Origin: Polaromonas sp. YR568
Lineage (GTDB): Bacteria > Pseudomonadota > Gammaproteobacteria > Burkholderiales > Burkholderiaceae_C
DNA: 64,000 nt
Reading direction: 5' to 3'
Assembly (NCBI RefSeq): GCF_900116715.1
Contig: NZ_FPBM01000010.1
Location: 156,477 to 220,476, forward strand
The position numbers and the translations under genes were made by a program. This document shows, piece after piece, positions 28,583 through 37,418 of this stretch (its first letter is position 1; each line of letters begins with the position of its first letter). Under the pieces are notes generated by a model, which did no database searches, was not told the DNA's origin, and saw nothing but the letters and a program-made list of their open reading frames with translations.

Positions 28583-29202
28583 TGGACCAGGATTTCCATT
28601 TTTACGAGCCGGCCAAAGGCCACGGCCTGCCGCACGATCCCTTCAATGCCATGGTGGGGCCGCGGCCTATCGGCTGGATTTCTTCGCAGGACGCCAAGGG
28701 CCAACTCAACCTGGCGCCCTACAGTTTTTTCAACGCCTTTAACTACACGCCGCCCATCATCGGCTTTGCCAGCATTGGCGCCAAAGACAGCCTGCACAAC
28801 ATCCAGGAGACCGGCGAGTTCGGCTGGAACCTGGCGACCCGGCCGCTGGCTGAGGCGATGAACCGCTCTTGCGCGATGGTGCCGCCTGAGGTCAACGAAT
28901 TCGAGCTCGCGGGCCTCACGCCTGTCGCCTCCCAGCGCATCGCCGTGCCGCGCGTTAAAGAAAGCCCGGTGTCGTTTGAATGCCGGCTGACGCAGATCCT
29001 GCAACTGCAAGGCGCCGACGGTGTGGCAGTGCCCACATGGCTGATACTCGGTGAAGTCGTCGGCGTGTACATCGCCCGGCATTTGCTCAAAGACGGCATC
29101 TACGACACAGCGGCCGCCGAACCGATTCTTCGCGGCGGCGGCCCGGCCGATTACTTCGCCGTGACGCCGGACAACCTTTTTCGCATGTTCAGGCCGCGCT
29201 GA
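28582..29202 (+). CDS. flavin reductase-like (FMN-binding split barrel) protein
   Basis: 206 residues beginning MDQDFHFYEPAKGHGLPHDPFNAMVGPRPIGWISS in sense; the PRPIGWISSQDAKGQLNLAPYSFFN region and FGWNLATRPLAEAMN are hallmark segments of the DIM6/NTAB flavin-reductase family. It probably binds FMN and reduces flavin with NAD(P)H. It begins on the last base of the FAD dehydrogenase stop codon (TGATG), so the pair are likely co-translated. A GTG three bases upstream is a less likely start. Confidence 0.9.
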   Translation: MDQDFHFYEPAKGHGLPHDPFNAMVGPRPIGWISSQDAKGQLNLAPYSFFNAFNYTPPIIGFASIGAKDSLHNIQETGEFGWNLATRPLAEAMNRSCAMVPPEVNEFELAGLTPVASQRIAVPRVKESPVSFECRLTQILQLQGADGVAVPTWLILGEVVGVYIARHLLKDGIYDTAAAEPILRGGGPADYFAVTPDNLFRMFRPR

Positions 29203-29258
29203 GCGCAAGTGCGTTGCGCCTGAATTCCCAAGACACCCACCATTTCAATCCCCCCACA

Positions 29259-29942
29259 ATGACCGAAACCACCACACCCGTATCCGCTCCTGCATCCGCC
29301 GCCAAACGCCCTCGAAACCCGCAGCGCAACCGGCCCCAGGGCCAGCCGCAGCGCACGCGCGAAGTGCATCCGGTGCTGGAAAAACTGTTTGAGCTTTACC
29401 CAAAGCTGTTCGGCGCGCATTTCCTGCCGCTCAAGCTGGGCGCTTTCCAGGATTTGCTGGCGGCGCACCCCGAAGCTTTCAAAAAGGATGAGCTGAAGGT
29501 TGCGCTCGGGCTGCATGCGCGCTCGACACGCTACCTTGAATCCGTGGCCGCCGGCCACCCGCGCCACAACCTGCAGGGTGAACCGGTGGAGCCGGTGGCG
29601 CCCGAGCATGTGCACCACGCCATCATGGAAGTGTTCCGCCGCCGCCAGGCGCGCTCCAAGGAAGATCTGCGCCCCTATGTCCGTGTACGCCTGATGGAAG
29701 CCATCGAAGCGTCGGGACTGAGCCGCGAAGACTATGCAGAGCGCATCCGCACGCAGGATGAGGTGGCAACCACTCTGCTGGATGAGGCCTTTGCCGAACT
29801 GGCCGCAAAAGCCGCCAAACGCGAAGCGCTGGTACGGGCATTTAAAGCCAGCGGCAAAACGGTAGAGCAGTTCGCCGAGATGTACGGCATGGCCCCGGCA
29901 GACGTCGCCAGCGCCCTGGAGCGGGCCGGCCAGACCCGCTAA
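29259..29942 (+). CDS. ProQ/FinO-family RNA chaperone
   Basis: 227 residues: a basic Pro/Arg/Gln-rich N-terminal tail (residues 1–35), the ProQ/FinO domain (about 36–140: HPVLEKLFELYPKLFG, PLKLGAFQDLLAAHP, LGLHARSTRYLESVAAGHPRHNLQGEP) and a helical C-terminal extension with EFAELAAKAAKREAL-type helices. The family binds structured sRNAs and mRNA 3' ends. The chosen ATG (29259) gives a natural MTETTTPVSA start; the frame opens 15 codons earlier. It converges on lepB with one base between the stop codons. Confidence 0.9.
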   Translation: MTETTTPVSAPASAAKRPRNPQRNRPQGQPQRTREVHPVLEKLFELYPKLFGAHFLPLKLGAFQDLLAAHPEAFKKDELKVALGLHARSTRYLESVAAGHPRHNLQGEPVEPVAPEHVHHAIMEVFRRRQARSKEDLRPYVRVRLMEAIEASGLSREDYAERIRTQDEVATTLLDEAFAELAAKAAKREALVRAFKASGKTVEQFAEMYGMAPADVASALERAGQTR

Positions 29943-29943
29943 A

Positions 29944-30612
29944 TCAGTAAAGCGAGCGGCCGAAACGCTCGAAGCGCGGCTGCCACTTCTCGAGGATGTC
30001 GGCCGACACCAGGATGCGCTCGGCCCGGCCTATCAGCAGCTGACGCGGCACCAGCCCTATGTAGCGCGAATCGGCGCTGTTGTCGCGGTTGTCACCCAGC
30101 ATCAGGAACTGGTCCTGGGGAATTGTGATCGGACCCCAGTCGTCCTTGGCCGTTACGCCCGCCAGCCACTGGATCTGGTGCTGCTCCTGGGCGGTGGTTT
30201 CTTTCACATGCGTAGCCACCAGCACGCCCACCGGGCCGGCCGGCTCCAGCACCGTGTCCAGCGCCTCATACTGCGCGGCCTGCCCGTTGATGGTGAGCAC
30301 CTTGCCCCGCATCTGCACCACATCGCCCGGCAGCGCCACCAGCCGCTTGATAAGGCGCACGCCATCCAGCGGCGAGGAGAAGGTGACGATGTCGCCGCGG
30401 TGCGGATCAGCGGTGCGCGCCAGCACCGTGTCGGTCAGGGGGATTTTGACGTTGTAGGCCAGCCGGTTGACAAAGACCACGTCACCTTCGAGCAGGTTGG
30501 GCCGCATGGAGCCTGAGGGGATGGGATTCCAGTCCGCAATGGCGGTGCGGAACAGGCCGAACAACAAGAGAAACACCAGAAAATTGCGGTTCTGCCTGAT
30601 CCAGCTTTTCAT
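29944..30612 (-). CDS. lepB: Signal peptidase I
   Basis: LepB cleaves Sec/Tat signal peptides at the periplasmic face. One N-terminal membrane helix (residues 11–26) precedes box B IPSGSMRP with the catalytic Ser35, the Lys91 general base in RLIKRLVALPGD and the box E GDNRDNSADSR. Length 222 is short but complete for a one-helix type. It is not next to lepA or rnc, so it may be a second signal peptidase of the genome. Gene lies 75 bases downstream of htpX beyond a terminator. Confidence 0.93.
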   Translation of the reverse strand: MKSWIRQNRNFLVFLLLFGLFRTAIADWNPIPSGSMRPNLLEGDVVFVNRLAYNVKIPLTDTVLARTADPHRGDIVTFSSPLDGVRLIKRLVALPGDVVQMRGKVLTINGQAAQYEALDTVLEPAGPVGVLVATHVKETTAQEQHQIQWLAGVTAKDDWGPITIPQDQFLMLGDNRDNSADSRYIGLVPRQLLIGRAERILVSADILEKWQPRFERFGRSLY

Positions 30613-30649
30613 GCCTGCGCTCCTGTGAAGAAACCGTGAAGAAACCCTG

Positions 30650-30677
30650 AAAAAAAAGGCGCCCCGTGCGGGGCGCC
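30650..30677 (-). terminator. Rho-independent terminator of htpX
   Basis: A perfect 9-bp GC stem (GGCGCCCCG at 30658–30666 with CGGGGCGCC at 30669–30677) around a 2-base gap, followed on the minus strand by eight T (30657–30650). It ends the htpX message nine bases after its stop codon and separates it from lepB. Confidence 0.9.
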
Positions 30678-30686
30678 CTTGGATGC

Positions 30687-31562
30687 TTAAGCCTGGCTGT
30701 TTTGCAGCGCAGCGATGCGCTCTTCAATCGGCGGGTGCGTGGCAAACAGCTTGCCGATGCTGCCGGTAATGCCCATGGCTTCAACCGCCTTGGGCAGCTC
30801 GCCGGGCTGCATGCCGCCCAGGCGGGCCAGCGCATTCATCATGGGCTGACGGCGGCCCATCAGCTGGGCAGCGCCCGCGTCGGCGCGGAACTCACGCTGG
30901 CGCGAGAACCAGGCCACCACGATAGCGGCGGCAAAGCCGAGCACGATGTCCAGCACGATGGTGCTGACGTAGTAACCGATGCCGGGGCCGGAGTTGTTGT
31001 CGCTGCCGCGGCGCAGGAAGCTGTCGACGGCATAACCGATCACACGCGAGAGGAAGACCACAAAGGTATTCATCACACCCTGGATCAGCGTCATGGTGAC
31101 CATGTCGCCGTTGGCGATGTGGGCGATCTCGTGGCCCAGTACGGCCTCGATCTCTTCCTTGGTCATGCCTTGCAGCAGGCCGGTAGACACCGCCACCAGC
31201 GACGAGTTCTTGAAGGCGCCGGTGGCAAACGCATTGGGCGCGCCTTCAAAGATGCCGACTTCGGGCATACCGATTTGTGCCTTGTCGGCCAGCTTGCGCA
31301 CGGTCTCGACAATCCAGGCTTCGTCGGCGTTCTGGGCTTCATTGATGACGCGAACGCCGGCGCTCCATTTGGCGACCGGTTTGCTGATCAGCAGCGAGAT
31401 GATGGCGCCGCCAAAGCCCATGATCAGCGCAAAGCCGAGCAAAGCCGTCAGGTTCAGCCCATTGGCAGTGAGGAAGCGGTTGACGCCAAACAGGCTGGCA
31501 ACGATGCCCAGCACCGCCACGACGGCAATGTTGGTCAAAACAAACAGAAAAATACGTTTCAT
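30687..31562 (-). CDS. htpX: Membrane metalloprotease HtpX
   Basis: HtpX is an inner-membrane zinc protease for quality control of membrane proteins. 291 residues with two N-terminal helices (about 3–25 and 37–58), the zinc motif HEIAH at 144–148, two further helices around 160–215 and a third zinc-ligand Glu in [30 protein letters not shown] is a family signature. It ends with the conserved [16 protein letters not shown] terminator follows the stop. Confidence 0.96.
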   Translation of the reverse strand: MKRIFLFVLTNIAVVAVLGIVASLFGVNRFLTANGLNLTALLGFALIMGFGGAIISLLISKPVAKWSAGVRVINEAQNADEAWIVETVRKLADKAQIGMPEVGIFEGAPNAFATGAFKNSSLVAVSTGLLQGMTKEEIEAVLGHEIAHIANGDMVTMTLIQGVMNTFVVFLSRVIGYAVDSFLRRGSDNNSGPGIGYYVSTIVLDIVLGFAAAIVVAWFSRQREFRADAGAAQLMGRRQPMMNALARLGGMQPGELPKAVEAMGITGSIGKLFATHPPIEERIAALQNSQA

Positions 31563-31681
31563 GGGTTCTCCGTGGGGGTCGGTGAAAAAGCCCGCCTTGC
31601 GCAGGATATGAGGGCCTTCGGGCCCCGTTCAAGCGGGACTTGAATACAGGCGGCTGATTTTTATCTGTTATTTATGACAGC

Positions 31682-32437
31682 TTATGACAGCTGCGGCGGC
31701 CTGAATACAAGAGAGTCATCATAAAAGGAAAAGTTCTCGTTCTCCGGCCACCAGCCGGGGACGCCCAGCACCGGCAAAGGTGCAAAAGGCTTGGTAGCCA
31801 GCCTGGCAGCGCTCAGATCGGCCGCCACCCAGGCATCCAGCTCCGCGATTGAAGTCATGGCCGGTTGCGCAAGGTAGACGTGGGCTGTGATGGGTTTTCG
31901 GGGTTGAAGCAGCTTTTCAAGCAGGGCGTGGCCGAAGAGCACAAGCTGCGCCTCTTGCCACAACGCCCTGTGCGTGATGAAAAGGCTGTGCCAGTCGCGG
32001 GCGATGAGCGCGTCCCACAGCGGCTGCGGCGCCGAGAGGAAGGCGGCGTTTTCGTCAAATACCGTCAGCGCGTCGCGCACCGGCCCGCGCACGGGGGCGA
32101 TGCCAGCGGCTGCAATTTCGGCATCCTGCAGCTGGTTGAGCTTGCACTTGGTTTGCGGAAAACGCATCCAGCACAAGCCGTTGAAGAAATCATGCGAACC
32201 CTCCCGCGTCGGGCACAGGCGGGTTCGGGCGATGAAGCTTTCGTAAGCCTCACCCGAAGGCAAACTGCACTGGGGCGCAAAGCACACCGGCGCAGGCTGC
32301 ACGGCATTGAGGGCCTGGTGCAGCGCCACACCGGCGCCGACCGCGCAGGCCACACGCTGGCCGGGTTCGCGCCAGGCTTGCAGCCAGGGGCGATCCCAAT
32401 CGATGCGCGGCAGGTGGGCTTCAGGCGCTTTACCCAA
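31682..32437 (-). CDS. DUF3025 family protein, TTG start
   Basis: 251-residue soluble protein. The motifs YESFIARTRLCPTREGSHDFFNGLCWMRFPQTK and ALTVFDENAAFL… match the DUF3025 family of betaproteobacteria, function unknown. No ATG is available near the N-terminus; TTG at 32437 (MGKAPEAHLPRIDWDRPWLQ) has GAGG about eight bases upstream and starts two bases after the stop of the NYN gene. A 10-bp tandem duplication (TTATGACAGC, 31672–31691) spans its stop codon. Confidence 0.82.
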   Translation of the reverse strand: MGKAPEAHLPRIDWDRPWLQAWREPGQRVACAVGAGVALHQALNAVQPAPVCFAPQCSLPSGEAYESFIARTRLCPTREGSHDFFNGLCWMRFPQTKCKLNQLQDAEIAAAGIAPVRGPVRDALTVFDENAAFLSAPQPLWDALIARDWHSLFITHRALWQEAQLVLFGHALLEKLLQPRKPITAHVYLAQPAMTSIAELDAWVAADLSAARLATKPFAPLPVLGVPGWWPENENFSFYDDSLVFRPPQLS

Positions 32438-32439
32438 GG

Positions 32440-33204
32440 TTAGCCTCGCGCCGCTTTGTTCAGGCGCTTATCGCGCACCGCAACGTTATTGGATCCTTCA
32501 CCTTGCAGTTCAAATAGGTCGATGACCTTGAACAGCTTGGTCCAGCTTGAATATCCATAGTTACGAAAATGATCCGATGATTGGTTCCGAACCTGATGCC
32601 CGACCTCGCTCACACGCGCCCAGCCATCCTCATCTGACGCAGCCTTGATCGAATTCCTAAGAAGCAAAATAAGCGCAGTGTTCTGCTTGAGTTCCGCAGG
32701 AGAAGTACGCAAATGACCCGCTGTCTTTGCGTTCGGCTCGGCAGCGCTATCGACCTCTTCTCCAAGATTTTCAACGTAGAGAAACAACGAACAGGCATTG
32801 ACAAAAGGCGGAGGAGTATCTTTATTGCCAAAACCGAAAACTGCAGCACCTTTGGCACGAAGGTGCATGACCAGAGGTGTGAAGTCGCAATCAGAAGAAG
32901 CGATTGCGAACGCGTCGGGCTGATCGATATACAGCAACTCCAACGCATCAACAGTCATTGCAATGTCCGTAGCATTCTTTTTCTTGATGAGATCAAATTG
33001 CTGAATTGGCCGAATAGCGTGCTCGTGCAGCTTGTCTGCCCAACCTTTGAGACCTTCCTTGGTCCAATTGCCGTAAGCACGACGAACATGAGTTACTCCC
33101 AATGTGGAAAGTTCACTCAAAATAGCTTCAATCTTTGCTGCCGGTGCATTGTCAGCATCAATAAGCAACGCTATCTTGTATTCGTCCTGCTTGGCAACTT
33201 TCAT
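32440..33204 (-). CDS. NYN-domain RNase-like protein with C-terminal LOTUS/OST-HTH domain
   Basis: 254 residues. NYN/PIN-like acidic residues: D16 and D18 in [10 protein letters not shown]80 in NATDIAM, D105/D107 in SSDCDF, consistent with a metal-dependent RNase. Residues ~172–248 form an OST-HTH/LOTUS-like domain ([18 protein letters not shown]…[21 protein letters not shown]), which in other proteins binds RNA, including G-quadruplex RNA. GC of sampled stretches is about 42–48% against over 60% around it, with many AAA/GAA/ATT codons: a sign of transfer. Yet its ATG overlaps the pyrC TGA (ATGA), so it is translationally coupled to a housekeeping gene. Confidence 0.85.
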   Translation of the reverse strand: MKVAKQDEYKIALLIDADNAPAAKIEAILSELSTLGVTHVRRAYGNWTKEGLKGWADKLHEHAIRPIQQFDLIKKKNATDIAMTVDALELLYIDQPDAFAIASSDCDFTPLVMHLRAKGAAVFGFGNKDTPPPFVNACSLFLYVENLGEEVDSAAEPNAKTAGHLRTSPAELKQNTALILLLRNSIKAASDEDGWARVSEVGHQVRNQSSDHFRNYGYSSWTKLFKVIDLFELQGEGSNNVAVRDKRLNKAARG

Positions 33205-34265
33205 ACGAGTCTCCAGGGCAGGTTTTCACCCGAGCGCAACGGCTTGAGTTCAGCCTCGCCGAAGGCGTAACTTTCGGGTGGATGCCAGCTTTCCTTCTTG
33301 AGCGTGATGCTGCCGGTGTTGCGCGGCAGGCCGTAAAAGTCGGCGCCGTTGAAGCTGGCAAAGGCTTCGAGCTTGTCCAGCGCGCCTGCCGTATCAAAGG
33401 CTTCGGCGTAGAGCTCCATGGCGGCGTGTGCGGTGTAGCAACCCGCGCAGCCAGTGGCGTGTTCTTTCAGGTGGGCCGGGTGCGGCGCGCTGTCGGTGCC
33501 GAGGAAGAAGCGGTTGTTGCCGCTGGTGGCGGCTTCAACGAGTGCCAGGCGATGGGTTTCGCGCTTGAGCACCGGCAGGCAGTAGTAGTGCGGGCGGATG
33601 CCTCCGGTGAAGATTGCGTTGCGGTTGTAGAGCAGATGGTGCGCCGTGACGGTCGCGCCGGTGAACTTGCCGGCGTCACGCACGTAGTGGGCGGCTTCAC
33701 GGGTGGTGATGTGCTCGAAGACGATCTTGAGCTCGGGGAAGTCGCGGCGCAGCGGAATCATCTGGGTGTCGATAAACACCGCCTCCCGGTCGAACAGGTC
33801 GATGTCGGATGAAGTCACTTCACCATGCACCAGCAAAAGCATGCCAGCTTTTTGCATGGCCTCCAGCGTCTTGTAGGTCTTGCGCAGGTCGGTCACGCCG
33901 GCGTCGCTGTTGGTGGTGGCGCCGGCCGGGTAGAGCTTGGCCGCAACCACGCCGGCGTCTTTGGCGCGGGCAATCTCGTCGGGCGGCAGGTTGTCGGTGA
34001 GGTAGAGCGTCATCAGCGGCTCGAATTTCACGCCGGCCGGCACAGCGGCCTGGATGCGTTCGCGGTAGGCGACAGCCTGAGCGGCGGTGGTCACCGGCGG
34101 GCGCAGGTTGGGCATGATGATGGCCCGGCCGAATTGCGCGGCCGTATGGGGCACGACGGTGTGCAGGGCTTCGCCGTCGCGCACATGCAGGTGCCAGTCG
34201 TCGGGGCGGGTGATCGTCAGGGTGGTGCTCGGGGTCGAAGCGGGGGTGCTGGTGGCTGAAGTCAT
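33201..34265 (-). CDS. pyrC: Dihydroorotase
   Basis: PyrC closes N-carbamoyl-aspartate to dihydroorotate in pyrimidine synthesis. The zinc motif HLHVRDG follows [21 protein letters not shown] holds the carboxylated lysine, and [16 protein letters not shown] and [13 protein letters not shown] carry the other zinc/catalytic residues. ATG 34265 ([10 protein letters not shown]) gives 354 residues, close to the E. coli enzyme; the frame is open 32 codons further up. It is the first gene of a three-gene run pyrC–NYN–DUF3025. Confidence 0.95.
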   Translation of the reverse strand: MTSATSTPASTPSTTLTITRPDDWHLHVRDGEALHTVVPHTAAQFGRAIIMPNLRPPVTTAAQAVAYRERIQAAVPAGVKFEPLMTLYLTDNLPPDEIARAKDAGVVAAKLYPAGATTNSDAGVTDLRKTYKTLEAMQKAGMLLLVHGEVTSSDIDLFDREAVFIDTQMIPLRRDFPELKIVFEHITTREAAHYVRDAGKFTGATVTAHHLLYNRNAIFTGGIRPHYYCLPVLKRETHRLALVEAATSGNNRFFLGTDSAPHPAHLKEHATGCAGCYTAHAAMELYAEAFDTAGALDKLEAFASFNGADFYGLPRNTGSITLKKESWHPPESYAFGEAELKPLRSGENLPWRLV

Positions 34266-34370
34266 AGCCTGAATTGTCGCACCGCCCGGGCCTGCAAAGA
34301 CGCCCGCCGCACTCCCGCAGACATCGGCAATTTGCATGGCGCGGGCGGCTTCTGCCGGCAATTGCGCAGC

Positions 34371-34790
34371 TTAAAGCAGGTAATCGCCGCTTTCTTCGGG
34401 CTGGAACAGCACAGCCCGGATTTGCGCCGATGCCCTGGCCCCCTGGGGACCCGCCCAGTGCGCCACTTGACCGACCGAAAGCCCCAACAGGGCCGCTCCG
34501 ACGGGCGACAGCACCGACACCGAGCCCGCGGCAGGCTCGGCATCATGCGGGTAGCACAAGATGAGCTTGCGTTGCTCGCCGGTCCGGGTGTCGGCAATCA
34601 GCACTTGCGAATACATGGTGACGACTTGCGGCGACACCTCATGCGAGGACACCAGCTCTGCCCCATTGATCACATCTTCAATGGCGCTGGATTCCACCGA
34701 AACCCCGGCAGGAGGCCGGCGCAGCAGCTTGGAAATGCGCACATGGTCAAGCTCAGTCATCGTGCGCGGCTGAGAGGCGAAAGCAAACAT
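34371..34790 (-). CDS. rnk: Rnk-like regulator (GreA/GreB C-terminal domain)
   Basis: 139 residues. A short N-terminal helical part (ELDHVRISKLLRRPP) and a GreA/B-type FKBP-like C-terminal domain (VTMYSQVLIADTRTGEQRKLILCYPHDAEPAAGSVSVLSPVGAALLG) match nucleoside diphosphate kinase regulator Rnk, which binds RNA polymerase. I start at ATG 34790 (MFAFASQPRTM) because AGGAG lies six bases upstream; other ATGs at 34808 and 34757 are possible. Confidence 0.82.
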   Translation of the reverse strand: MFAFASQPRTMTELDHVRISKLLRRPPAGVSVESSAIEDVINGAELVSSHEVSPQVVTMYSQVLIADTRTGEQRKLILCYPHDAEPAAGSVSVLSPVGAALLGLSVGQVAHWAGPQGARASAQIRAVLFQPEESGDYLL

Positions 34791-34907
34791 GGAAAACTCC
34801 TGGATCAAATGCCCGGAACAGGCTTACCGGGCAAGCCACGCTGTGGTGGGGCCCGACGATCTGGAGGTAGCGCTAGGAAAGAAGAAGGGGAAAGGCGATC
34901 GCCGGGC

Positions 34908-35054
34908 TCAGGAATGTGCCACCGGCTGATGCGGCCACTGAAGCGCATAGTCCACCTGGTGGGCTGCACAGGCCCGCACGCCCGCCGGCACTGCGTAAAC
35001 GGCAGTGGCCAGAGGCGTTGCGAGGTGCAGGGTGGTCATGAGCGTGGCAGGCAT
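34908..35054 (-). CDS. possible small protein (48 residues)
   Basis: A short frame MPATLMTTLHLATPLATAVY… ends in HQPVAHS. Third codon positions are mostly G or C, as in the true genes nearby, and it fills the otherwise empty 317-base gap between rnk and gltL. No ribosome-binding site is obvious and I recognise no family. It could be an unannotated small protein or chance. The rest of the gap (34791–34907, 35055–35107) holds nothing I can name. Confidence 0.28.
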   Translation of the reverse strand: MPATLMTTLHLATPLATAVYAVPAGVRACAAHQVDYALQWPHQPVAHS

Positions 35055-35107
35055 GAACAATGAGCGCCGGCCGTAAGAACCTGTTCATGGTCTAAAGCCG
35101 GCATCGC

Positions 35108-35845
35108 TCAGTGCGACAGGATCTTGTTGAGGAAGTCCTTGGTACGCGCCTGGCGGTTTTCCGGGTGATTGAAGAACTCGTCTTTTGAGCAGTCTTCCAG
35201 GATCTTGCCGCCGACGTCCATAAAGATTACGCGGCTGCCGACCTTGCGGGCAAAGCCCATTTCATGGGTCACCACCATCATGGTCATGCCTTCAACGGCC
35301 AGGCCCATCATGCAGTCCAGCACTTCACCGACCATTTCGGGGTCGAGCGCGGAAGTCGGTTCGTCAAACAGCATGGCAATCGGGTCCATGCTGAGCGCGC
35401 GGGCAATCGCCACGCGCTGCTGCTGGCCGCCCGACAGCTGGCCTGGGAACTTGTCCTTGTGCGCCATCAGGCCCACGCGGTCCAGGTACTTCAGGCCGTG
35501 CTTCTTGGCTTCATCAGGTTTGCGGTTCAGCACCTTGACCTGCGCCAGCGTCAGGTTCTCGGTCACGCTCAGGTGCGGGAACAGCTCGAAATTCTGGAAC
35601 ACCATGCCGACGCGGCTGCGCAGCTTGGGCAGGTCGGTCTTGGGGTCATGCACGGCCTTGCCGTCGACAAAAATCTGGCCCTTCTGGAAAGGCTCCAGCG
35701 CGTTGATGGTCTTGATGAGGGTTGATTTGCCCGAGCCCGAAGGGCCGCAGACCACAACAACTTCACCCTTCTTGATGCTGGTGGTGCAGTTATTGAGAAC
35801 CTGCACTTCACCGTACCATTTGGAAACTTCTTTCAACTCAATCAT
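35108..35845 (-). CDS. gltL: Glutamate/aspartate ABC transporter ATP-binding protein
   Basis: 245-residue ATPase of the polar amino-acid importer class. Walker A GPSGSGKS is at 34–41, the signature [15 protein letters not shown] and Walker [20 protein letters not shown] follow, then the H-loop VTHEMGFAR. Fourth gene of gltIJKL. The 51-base gap to gltK holds its ribosome-binding site (AGAAGA). Confidence 0.95.
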   Translation of the reverse strand: MIELKEVSKWYGEVQVLNNCTTSIKKGEVVVVCGPSGSGKSTLIKTINALEPFQKGQIFVDGKAVHDPKTDLPKLRSRVGMVFQNFELFPHLSVTENLTLAQVKVLNRKPDEAKKHGLKYLDRVGLMAHKDKFPGQLSGGQQQRVAIARALSMDPIAMLFDEPTSALDPEMVGEVLDCMMGLAVEGMTMMVVTHEMGFARKVGSRVIFMDVGGKILEDCSKDEFFNHPENRQARTKDFLNKILSH

Positions 35846-35896
35846 CTTCTTCTCCAGTGTTCTCTTTGAGATTCGTGTGCCCTGAAAGCGGCAGCC

Positions 35897-36586
35897 TCAG
35901 CGAATGATGGCGATTCTGGTGTTCAGGCGCTTGACCATGTAGGACAGCCCGAAGCAGATCACGAAATAAACCACGGCGGCCAGCAGGTAGGCCTCTTCAG
36001 GGCGGCCGTAAATCTTGCCGGCGGTGCTGAAGCCCTTGAGCAGGTCATAGGCGCCGATGGCGTAAACCAGCGATGTATCCTGAAACAGGATGATGGTCTG
36101 GGTCAGCAAAATCGGCACCATGTTGCGAAAAGCCTGCGGCAGGATGATCAGCTTCATGTTCTGCGAGTAGGTCATGCCGAGCGCACGCCCGGCGTTGACC
36201 TGGCCGCGCGAGATGGACTGGATGCCCGCGCGCATGATCTCGCTGAAGTAGGCCGCTTCAAAAGCCACGAAGGTGATGATGGCGGAGATCTCCGCGCGGT
36301 AGTTGGCGCCCCAGCTGCCGAAGGTCGTGTAGAACGACGCCGGCACCAGCAGGAAGAACCACAGGATCACCATGACCAGCGGCACGGAACGCATGCCGTT
36401 GACGTAGATGGTCGCGGGAACCGTCAGGAATTTTTTGCCCGACAGCCGCATCAGCGCCAGTATGGTGCCGAAAATAATGCCGCCAATGGTGGCGATGATG
36501 GTGAGCTCTATGCTGAAGATAAAGCCCTTGACCACGAACTGGGAAATCATCTCCCAGTTCAGGAAGCTCATGTCGAGTCCAAGCAT
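35897..36586 (-). CDS. gltK: Glutamate/aspartate ABC transporter permease GltK
   Basis: 229 residues with about five membrane helices and the EAA loop of the His/Glu/Gln/Arg permease family (EAAYFSEIMRAGIQSISRGQVNAGRALGM). The ATG at 36586 is preferred to the one at 36571 because GGAGGG lies about eight bases upstream, inside the last codons of gltJ; the gltJ TGA and this ATG are one base apart. It pairs with GltJ in the membrane. Confidence 0.93.
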   Translation of the reverse strand: MLGLDMSFLNWEMISQFVVKGFIFSIELTIIATIGGIIFGTILALMRLSGKKFLTVPATIYVNGMRSVPLVMVILWFFLLVPASFYTTFGSWGANYRAEISAIITFVAFEAAYFSEIMRAGIQSISRGQVNAGRALGMTYSQNMKLIILPQAFRNMVPILLTQTIILFQDTSLVYAIGAYDLLKGFSTAGKIYGRPEEAYLLAAVVYFVICFGLSYMVKRLNTRIAIIR

Positions 36587-36587
36587 G

Positions 36588-37313
36588 TCAGTGCCCTCCG
36601 CCCGTTGAGCCGGCTACAACGAAGCCGGGGATCTGGACCTTCTTCTCAACAAAGGCCATGACCCGGTTGACCGCGAAGGCGGACAACGCATAAAGCGCCG
36701 TCACTGCCAGGTAAATTTCAATGCCGCGCGAGGTCTCTTCCTGCGCCTGCATGGCAAACATGGTGAGCTCGGCGATAGACACCGCAAAAGCGACGGAGGA
36801 ATTCTTCAAGAGATTCATCGACTCGCTGGTCAGCGGTGGAATGATGATGCGAAAAGCCATCGGCAAAATCACATAGCGGTAGGTCTGCAGGGTGGTGAAA
36901 CCCATGGCCATGCCGGCATAACGCTGGCCGCGCGGCAGCGCCTGGACACCGGCCCTGACCTGCTCGGCAATACGCGCCGAGGTAAAGAAGCCGAGTGCGA
37001 ACACCACCAGGATGAAGCTCGGAAGCTCCTTCATGGCGGGGAAAACCTTGGGGACCACAAAGTACCAGATGAAAATCTGGACCAGCAGGGGAACGTTGCG
37101 GAACAGCTCGACCCAGGCATTGGCAAAACGCACCAGCCACGGGCTGTTGGGCAAGGTGCGCAGCGTGCCGATGAGCGCGCCGCACAGCATGGCGATCACC
37201 CATGACGCGCCTGCGACGGACAGCGTCCAGCCCCAGGCGTCAAACATCCACTGCAGGTAGGTGCGACCGCTACCGTCATCATTTAAAAATACCTGCCAAT
37301 CCCAAGTCATCAC
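36588..37313 (-). CDS. gltJ: Glutamate/aspartate ABC transporter permease GltJ
   Basis: 241 residues starting MMTWDWQVFLNDDGSGRTYLQWMF, a start typical of GltJ. Helices lie at about 27–50, 90–110, 120–140 and 180–225; the EAA-type loop is SARIAEQVRAGVQALPRGQRYAGMAMGF. Second gene of gltIJKL, separated from gltI by 105 bases that contain a hairpin. Confidence 0.93.
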   Translation of the reverse strand: MMTWDWQVFLNDDGSGRTYLQWMFDAWGWTLSVAGASWVIAMLCGALIGTLRTLPNSPWLVRFANAWVELFRNVPLLVQIFIWYFVVPKVFPAMKELPSFILVVFALGFFTSARIAEQVRAGVQALPRGQRYAGMAMGFTTLQTYRYVILPMAFRIIIPPLTSESMNLLKNSSVAFAVSIAELTMFAMQAQEETSRGIEIYLAVTALYALSAFAVNRVMAFVEKKVQIPGFVVAGSTGGGH

Positions 37314-37363
37314 GGCTCCAGCAAATGGTTGTTATCTTGTTGTCCCATTCCACGGTAAACGAG

Positions 37364-37397
37364 AAACCCCGCCAGAGCAAGGCGGCCGGCGGGGTTT
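37364..37397 (-). terminator. hairpin between gltI and gltJ (attenuating terminator)
   Basis: AAACCCCGCC (37364–37373) pairs with GGCGGGGTTT (37388–37397). On the minus strand the stem is followed by only a short T run (TTTC), while on the plus strand it is followed by TTTTT. For the gltI message it is probably a partial terminator or 3' stabiliser, giving more binding protein than membrane subunits. Confidence 0.65.
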
Positions 37398-37418
37398 TTC
37401 ACTTTTACCGGACCAGAA

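Noticed and set aside
31672..31691. tandem TTATGACAGC duplication at the DUF3025 stop codon
   Set aside because: Only two units of 10 bases; most likely simple slippage with no regulatory sign beyond the stop codon it spans.
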